Position numbers and translations under genes: made by a program. Of a DNA stretch of 7,919 bases, positions 5,054-7,919 are shown in pieces. Origin of the DNA: an uncultured Lachnospiraceae bacterium (GTDB lineage Bacteria > Bacillota > Clostridia > Lachnospirales > Anaerotignaceae); contig CALWSX010000066.1 of the NCBI GenBank assembly GCA_944384285.1, positions 1-7,919 on the forward strand, written 5' to 3'. Each line of letters begins with the position of its first letter. The stretch's first letter is position 1. The notes beneath the pieces are model-generated. The model saw only the letters and a program-made list of their open reading frames with translations, had not been told where the DNA came from and did no database searches.

Positions 5054-5896
5054 TTATACTGTTTCAAAAAATATTCCAACCGTTCCTGGGCCACAATGAC
5101 ACATAATAGTACATCCAACATACATAGTTACTATTTCGTCAAAAATTCCTTTTTCTTCAATAAGCTGTTTACAAAAGTCCAAAGACCATTCTTCACCTGA
5201 ATAAATTAAATAACATTTATCCCCTTTAATTCTGGATACATCTGAAAGTCTGTCATTTATATATTGTTCAAGGCATTTTTTCATAGAGCCTCTGTATTTT
5301 TTACCAACCTTAAGCTCGCCGTCTATAAGTTCAATACAAGGTTTAAGTTTTAATAAATTTGCACCAAAAGCAGTAACAGAAGAACATCTTCCGCCTTTAT
5401 TCATATAGTCAAGTTTTTCAAGAACAAAACTTCCGTCAATTTTATTTTTTCTTTCTTCCAAAACCTTAACACATTCCACAGCGTCCATTGTTTTAGAAAG
5501 CTCAGCCGCCCAAATAGCAACCATACCCTGACCGATAGCAAGGCTTTCGGAATTTATTACATATACATTTTCAAGGTCTTCTATGGCAATTCTCGCATTT
5601 TGATGACAACTTGAAAATTTATCGCCTATATTAACATGAATAACAGCATCATAATCTTTTAAAAACTTTTTAAAAGTTTCCTCATAGTCAAAAACATTTA
5701 CCGCTGATGTAGAACAAAGAGCACCGCCGTTATCAACATGTTTTACAATATCTTTTGGAGTAATTTCAAGACCATCTTTATAAACTCCGTCTCCCATATG
5801 TATATTTAATGGCAAAACATCTATATTATATAATTCTCTTAAACTTGCAGGAATATCGCAAGTACTGTCCGTAGTTATTTTAATTTTTTGAGCCAT
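5054..5896 (-). CDS. DegV-family fatty-acid-binding protein
   Basis: DegV (FakB-like) proteins hold a fatty acid in a buried pocket; in many Gram-positive bacteria they present it to the kinase FakA for phosphorylation and phospholipid synthesis. The 280-residue product has the usual length and order of blocks: KIKITTDSTCDI (4-15), DGLEITPKDI (41-50), CSTSAVNVFDYEETF (61-75), FSSCHQNARIA (94-104), KGGRCSSVTAFGANLLKLKPCIEL (167-190), GKKYRG (198-203) and the closing CHCGPGTVGIFFE (266-278). The CSTSAVN form in place of the more usual TSQPSP is typical of one clostridial subgroup. I chose the ATG at 5896 because AAAGGAGGT at 5904-5912 lies 7 bases before it. An in-frame ATG at 5947 would add 17 unrelated residues and lies within the leader palindrome. 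No fakA kinase is in the window, so the partner is unknown. The protein has many cysteines for an enzyme-like cytosolic protein. Confidence 0.93.
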   Translation of the reverse strand: MAQKIKITTDSTCDIPASLRELYNIDVLPLNIHMGDGVYKDGLEITPKDIVKHVDNGGALCSTSAVNVFDYEETFKKFLKDYDAVIHVNIGDKFSSCHQNARIAIEDLENVYVINSESLAIGQGMVAIWAAELSKTMDAVECVKVLEERKNKIDGSFVLEKLDYMNKGGRCSSVTAFGANLLKLKPCIELIDGELKVGKKYRGSMKKCLEQYINDRLSDVSRIKGDKCYLIYSGEEWSLDFCKQLIEEKGIFDEIVTMYVGCTIMCHCGPGTVGIFFETV

Positions 5897-5903
5897 GGAA
5901 GGT

Positions 5904-5912
5904 ACCTCCTTT
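5904..5912 (-). promoter_or_regulatory. Ribosome binding site fixing the DegV start
   Basis: AAAGGAGGT on the minus strand lies 7 bases before ATG 5896-5894 and rules against the longer frame starting at 5947. Confidence 0.85.
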
Positions 5913-5921
5913 AAGTTATAC

Positions 5922-5948
5922 TTTGTATAGCCAATATTCCTATACAAA
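5922..5948 (-). promoter_or_regulatory. Leader palindrome of the DegV gene: operator or 5' hairpin
   Basis: TTTGTATAG (5922-5930) and CTATACAAA (5940-5948) are perfect 9-base inverted arms around a 9-base centre. They lie just after the predicted transcription start (about 5953) and 9 bases before the ribosome binding site. This position would suit a repressor operator, or an RNA hairpin that protects the leader or affects translation. No regulator is identified. Confidence 0.6.
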
Positions 5949-5959
5949 TTCCAGAGATT

Positions 5960-5988
5960 ATTATCTCATTAAATTGATAAAGTGTCAA
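5960..5988 (-). promoter_or_regulatory. Consensus housekeeping promoter of the DegV gene
   Basis: On the minus strand a perfect TTGACA (5988-5983) and GATAAT (5965-5960, five of six) are separated by 17 bases. This is the best promoter in the window. Transcription should start near 5953, giving a leader of about 57 bases. It shows that the DegV gene need not depend on the lipoprotein gene upstream. Confidence 0.8.
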
Positions 5989-6020
5989 ATATATAATCAA
6001 TTTAAAAAAATAAAAATTTC

Positions 6021-6776
6021 TTAAGAGATAGCTTCCATACCTCTTTCATATAAATATCCGTCATTTGTCTTAGTAGCTTTACAATCCATAAAAAAATATG
6101 CTCCAAGTCCGGATACCCATTTAGACGCAGAGAAAATAAATCCGTTTTCATTTTCTTCAGTAACAGAAATTTCAATAAGCATACCATTTTCAAAATGGTT
6201 TGTTTCCTTATTTATATATCCCATTTCTAAAAGTTCATCAAAATTGGCATTTAAGGACTCCATACCATATTTATTTGAAATAATAAAAGTTAAAGCTTCT
6301 TTTTGTTCATCTGTTAAGTTTGTAGCTTTTTCAAAATTAAAAGCTAAAATTCCGCCGTCTTTAGGGTTAAGTCCCGTATCCACACTATATAAATCATCAA
6401 TAGCTTCTTCATATAAATTAATAAGGTCATTTCCTTCAGATATATATTTTAAATAACTTGCAGAACCTATCTGTGCAGGGTAGGTTTCCATAATTCCACC
6501 ATCAAAATATACTTCAACTATATCCCCAACCTCAACATCTTCCGAACCGGAAACCTTGCTTATATTATTTATATAATAAAGTCCTGTGAGGTTTTCCTCT
6601 TCCGGCAAAGTACATAAAAGATAGGAATCATCATATTTTTCTACAATCTCACCCTTAAAGGATTCTTCGGAAACAGGTTCTTTTGTTGCCTCATTTTCAC
6701 CATTTGTTTCAGGCAAAGTTTTAGTACACCCGCTAAAACCCAAAACTGTACATATAAGTATTATTAAATCCTTCAT
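6021..6776 (-). CDS. Lipoprotein of unknown function, possible DUF3221-like OB fold plus C-terminal domain
   Basis: The 251-residue protein starts with a short lipoprotein signal ending in GFSGC (Cys17), then an acidic linker (18-39). Residues 40-112 (FKGEIVEKYDDSYLL, VEVGDIVEVYFDG, YPAQIGSASYL) read like the small beta-barrel of DUF3221/YobA-type lipoproteins, where a GDIVxVxxxG turn and a YPAQI strand recur. This match is from memory of the pattern. Residues 117-251 form a second region with a DEQKEAL helix (156-162) and a sheet ending in KWVSGLGAYFFMDCKATKTNDGYLYE (219-244), which looks conserved but which I cannot name. The protein should sit on the outer face of the membrane. AAAGGAGG at 6783-6790 lies 6 bases before the ATG. 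No hairpin follows the stop, only a T-rich run, so some read-through into the DegV gene is possible. It is divergent from tspO. Confidence 0.8.
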   Translation of the reverse strand: MKDLIILICTVLGFSGCTKTLPETNGENEATKEPVSEESFKGEIVEKYDDSYLLCTLPEEENLTGLYYINNISKVSGSEDVEVGDIVEVYFDGGIMETYPAQIGSASYLKYISEGNDLINLYEEAIDDLYSVDTGLNPKDGGILAFNFEKATNLTDEQKEALTFIISNKYGMESLNANFDELLEMGYINKETNHFENGMLIEISVTEENENGFIFSASKWVSGLGAYFFMDCKATKTNDGYLYERGMEAIS

Positions 6777-6908
6777 AAAATCCCTCCTTTTAAATTAAAC
6801 ACATCATCTATTTATTAAACGAACAAAAAATACATCTGGTTCCAATTCTTTACTTACTAAATGTATGAAAAAACAAATTTTATCATATCATAATATGGAG
6901 GTGAGACT
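6777..6908. other. Divergent intergenic region between the lipoprotein gene and tspO
   Basis: This 132-base region must carry the start signals for both genes. Ribosome binding sites are clear at each end (6783-6790 minus; 6897-6904 plus), but I found no pair of -35 and -10 boxes with good spacing on either strand. TATCAT and CATAAT near 6881-6893 resemble -10 boxes for tspO but lack a matching -35 box. Confidence 0.5.
6897..6904 (+). promoter_or_regulatory. Ribosome binding site of tspO
   Basis: GGAGGTGA lies 4 bases before the ATG at 6909 (7 bases from the GGAGG core) and supports that start. Confidence 0.75.
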
Positions 6909-7376
6909 ATGTGGAAAAAAACTAAACCGTATATAATTTCAATAATACTTGCTTTACTTGTAGGAGCTCTTTCAGCATTTTTCTCAGGCGGAACAATGGA
7001 TAGTTACGAAAACCTTGTAAAACCAAATCTGTCACCACCAGGATATATTTTCCCTATCGTTTGGACAATACTTTTTATATTAATGGGTATAAGCAGTGCC
7101 ATTATATATAAAAAAGGCGGAAACAATTCTGAACAGGCACTAAGAATTTATATTTTACAGCTTATAGTAATCTTCTTTTGGACAATAATATTTTTCAGAT
7201 TTAATTTATATTTGTTTGCTTTTATATGGCTTGTTTTCCTTTGGATATTAATTATATTAATGATTAAAGAATTCAAAAAAATAAGTCCTTTTGCAGCATA
7301 TTTACAGATACCTTATCTTTTATGGGTTACTTTTGCCGGAGATCTTAATCTTTCAATTTACCTTTTAAACAGATAA
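6909..7376 (+). CDS. tspO: TspO/MBR family membrane protein
   Basis: TspO proteins are five-helix membrane proteins that bind porphyrins such as protoporphyrin IX and, in some bacteria, promote its light-dependent breakdown; their role in anaerobes is unsettled. The 155-residue length is normal. Helices lie at about 7-27, 46-67, 79-97, 98-119 and 128-153. Family landmarks are KPNLSPPGYIFPIVWTILFILMG (38-60), the FFWTIIFF stretch (89-96) and PYLLWVTFAGDLNLSIYLLN (135-154). Trp52 and Trp139 correspond to the two Trp residues implicated in porphyrin chemistry in Bacillus cereus TspO. Two positions look unusual: the Asn expected three residues before Trp91 is Ile88, and the Tyr expected before LN in the last helix is Asp145. 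The gene stands alone between a divergent lipoprotein gene and a convergent ECF gene. Family assignment is secure; activity is not. Confidence 0.93.
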   Translation: MWKKTKPYIISIILALLVGALSAFFSGGTMDSYENLVKPNLSPPGYIFPIVWTILFILMGISSAIIYKKGGNNSEQALRIYILQLIVIFFWTIIFFRFNLYLFAFIWLVFLWILIILMIKEFKKISPFAAYLQIPYLLWVTFAGDLNLSIYLLNR

Positions 7377-7381
7377 AACAA

Positions 7382-7411
7382 AAAAGCGTGCCAAATGGCA
7401 CGCTTTTAAAA
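7382..7411. terminator. Bidirectional terminator shared by tspO and the ECF S-component gene
   Basis: AAAAGCGTGCC (7382-7392) pairs perfectly with GGCACGCTTTT (7397-7407) around an AAAT loop. The GC core is flanked by A residues on the left and T residues on the right, so transcripts from either strand end in a U tract. It lies 5 bases after the tspO stop and 23 bases from the end of the convergent gene. The minus-strand tract (six Ts, then GTTTT) is the stronger. Confidence 0.9.
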
Positions 7412-7430
7412 TATAAAAATCTTTTTAAAT

Positions 7431-7919
7431 TTACTGAAACTTATTAATAAGTCTGTATATTTTTCCGGAGTGAAAAGCTGTTCCTACAACTCCAAAAATA
7501 ACCATACCAGATACTCCCTGAACAATATTTGAAGGGACAGAAGCAAGAGAAACAATAAGGCTTCCTTTCATAATAGCTCCAGCAACAAAGTATCCGAAAA
7601 CCATAATTACAATTCCAACAAAAGATGCTAAAAATGTATTAAAACATAAAAATTTTGAATGATTAACTCTGTATTTTGCAATATGTCCAACAGCAAAACC
7701 CATTACAGATTTAATTATTAAAGTAGGAATTACCCAATGAGGATAACCTGATAAAAGGTCAGCAAGGCCAGAACCTAATCCTCCTGCAATAAGACCATAT
7801 TCCGGACCAAAAAATACGGCAGAAACTAAAATAGCGGCATCTCCAAGATGAATATAGCCTTCCGTTGCCGGTACAGGGACCTGCACAGCCATAGTAAGAA
7901 CACAAACAAGAGCAATAAG
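7431..7919 (-). CDS. ECF transporter S component, 5'-truncated by the window edge
   Basis: S components are the substrate-binding membrane subunits of energy-coupling-factor importers, which take up vitamins and other trace nutrients with a shared ATPase and T-component module encoded elsewhere. The frame stays open to the window edge, adding nine residues (LIALVCVLT) before the Met at 7892, and that Met lies in mid-helix, so the true start is outside; 162 residues are visible. Diagnostic blocks are VQVPVPATEGYIHLGDAAIL, FFGPEYGLIAGGLGSGLADLLSGYP and TLIIKSVMGFAVGHI, followed by two more long hydrophobic segments and a basic tail, for about six helices in all. The GYIHLGDA and ADLLSGYPHW blocks match the general ECF S-component family (PF07155 type) rather than a vitamin-specific subgroup I could name, so the substrate is unknown. 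The gene is convergent with tspO. Confidence 0.88.
   Translation of the reverse strand, partial: LIALVCVLTMAVQVPVPATEGYIHLGDAAILVSAVFFGPEYGLIAGGLGSGLADLLSGYPHWVIPTLIIKSVMGFAVGHIAKYRVNHSKFLCFNTFLASFVGIVIMVFGYFVAGAIMKGSLIVSLASVPSNIVQGVSGMVIFGVVGTAFHSGKIYRLINKFQ

Noticed and set aside
4927..5121. 64-residue minus-strand open frame near the DegV 3' end
   Set aside because: It overlaps the end of the DegV gene, runs through its terminator and has no ribosome binding site.

Overview
This AT-rich window comes from an endospore-forming, low-GC Gram-positive bacterium, most likely an anaerobe of class Clostridia. The evidence is SpoIID next to SpoIIQ, strong AAGGAGG-type ribosome binding sites before nearly every gene, clostridial-type DegV and TspO proteins, lipobox lipoproteins and an ECF-type S component. 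I cannot name a genus from sequence alone. The gene content looks chromosomal: I see no transposase, phage gene, CRISPR array, tRNA or rRNA.

Layout. Positions 1-2023 (+) hold the 3' part of spoIID, spoIIQ and a small Asn/Thr-rich lipoprotein, ending at a hairpin terminator near 2047-2084. Positions 2235-4633 (-) form a polar amino-acid ABC importer operon, transcribed in the order binding lipoprotein, permease, ATPase. A good promoter candidate lies at 4694-4722, a terminator-like hairpin lies between the first two genes, and a long inverted-repeat terminator follows the operon at 2103-2144. Positions 4634-5053 are a very AT-rich non-coding spacer. Positions 5054-5896 (-) encode a DegV-family fatty-acid-binding protein with its own consensus promoter, a leader palindrome and a strong terminator. 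Positions 6021-6776 (-) encode a lipoprotein of unknown function. Positions 6909-7376 (+) encode TspO, divergent from that lipoprotein. Positions 7431-7919 (-) hold the 3' part of an ECF transporter S component, convergent with tspO and sharing a bidirectional terminator with it.

How the genes work together. SpoIID (mother-cell peptidoglycan hydrolase) and SpoIIQ (forespore membrane protein, partner of SpoIIIAH) both act in engulfment and forespore maintenance. The three importer genes make one transporter: the lipoprotein captures the amino acid, the permease forms the channel and the ATPase drives transport. The remaining genes (DegV, lipoprotein, TspO, ECF S component) appear to be separate single-gene units linked mainly to the cell envelope or membrane.

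I found no convincing new multi-gene system. The points most worth a second look are the SpoIIQ domain that has lost all its metal ligands, the tandem competing hairpins between the binding-protein and permease genes, the palindrome in the DegV leader, and two substitutions at usually conserved positions in TspO.
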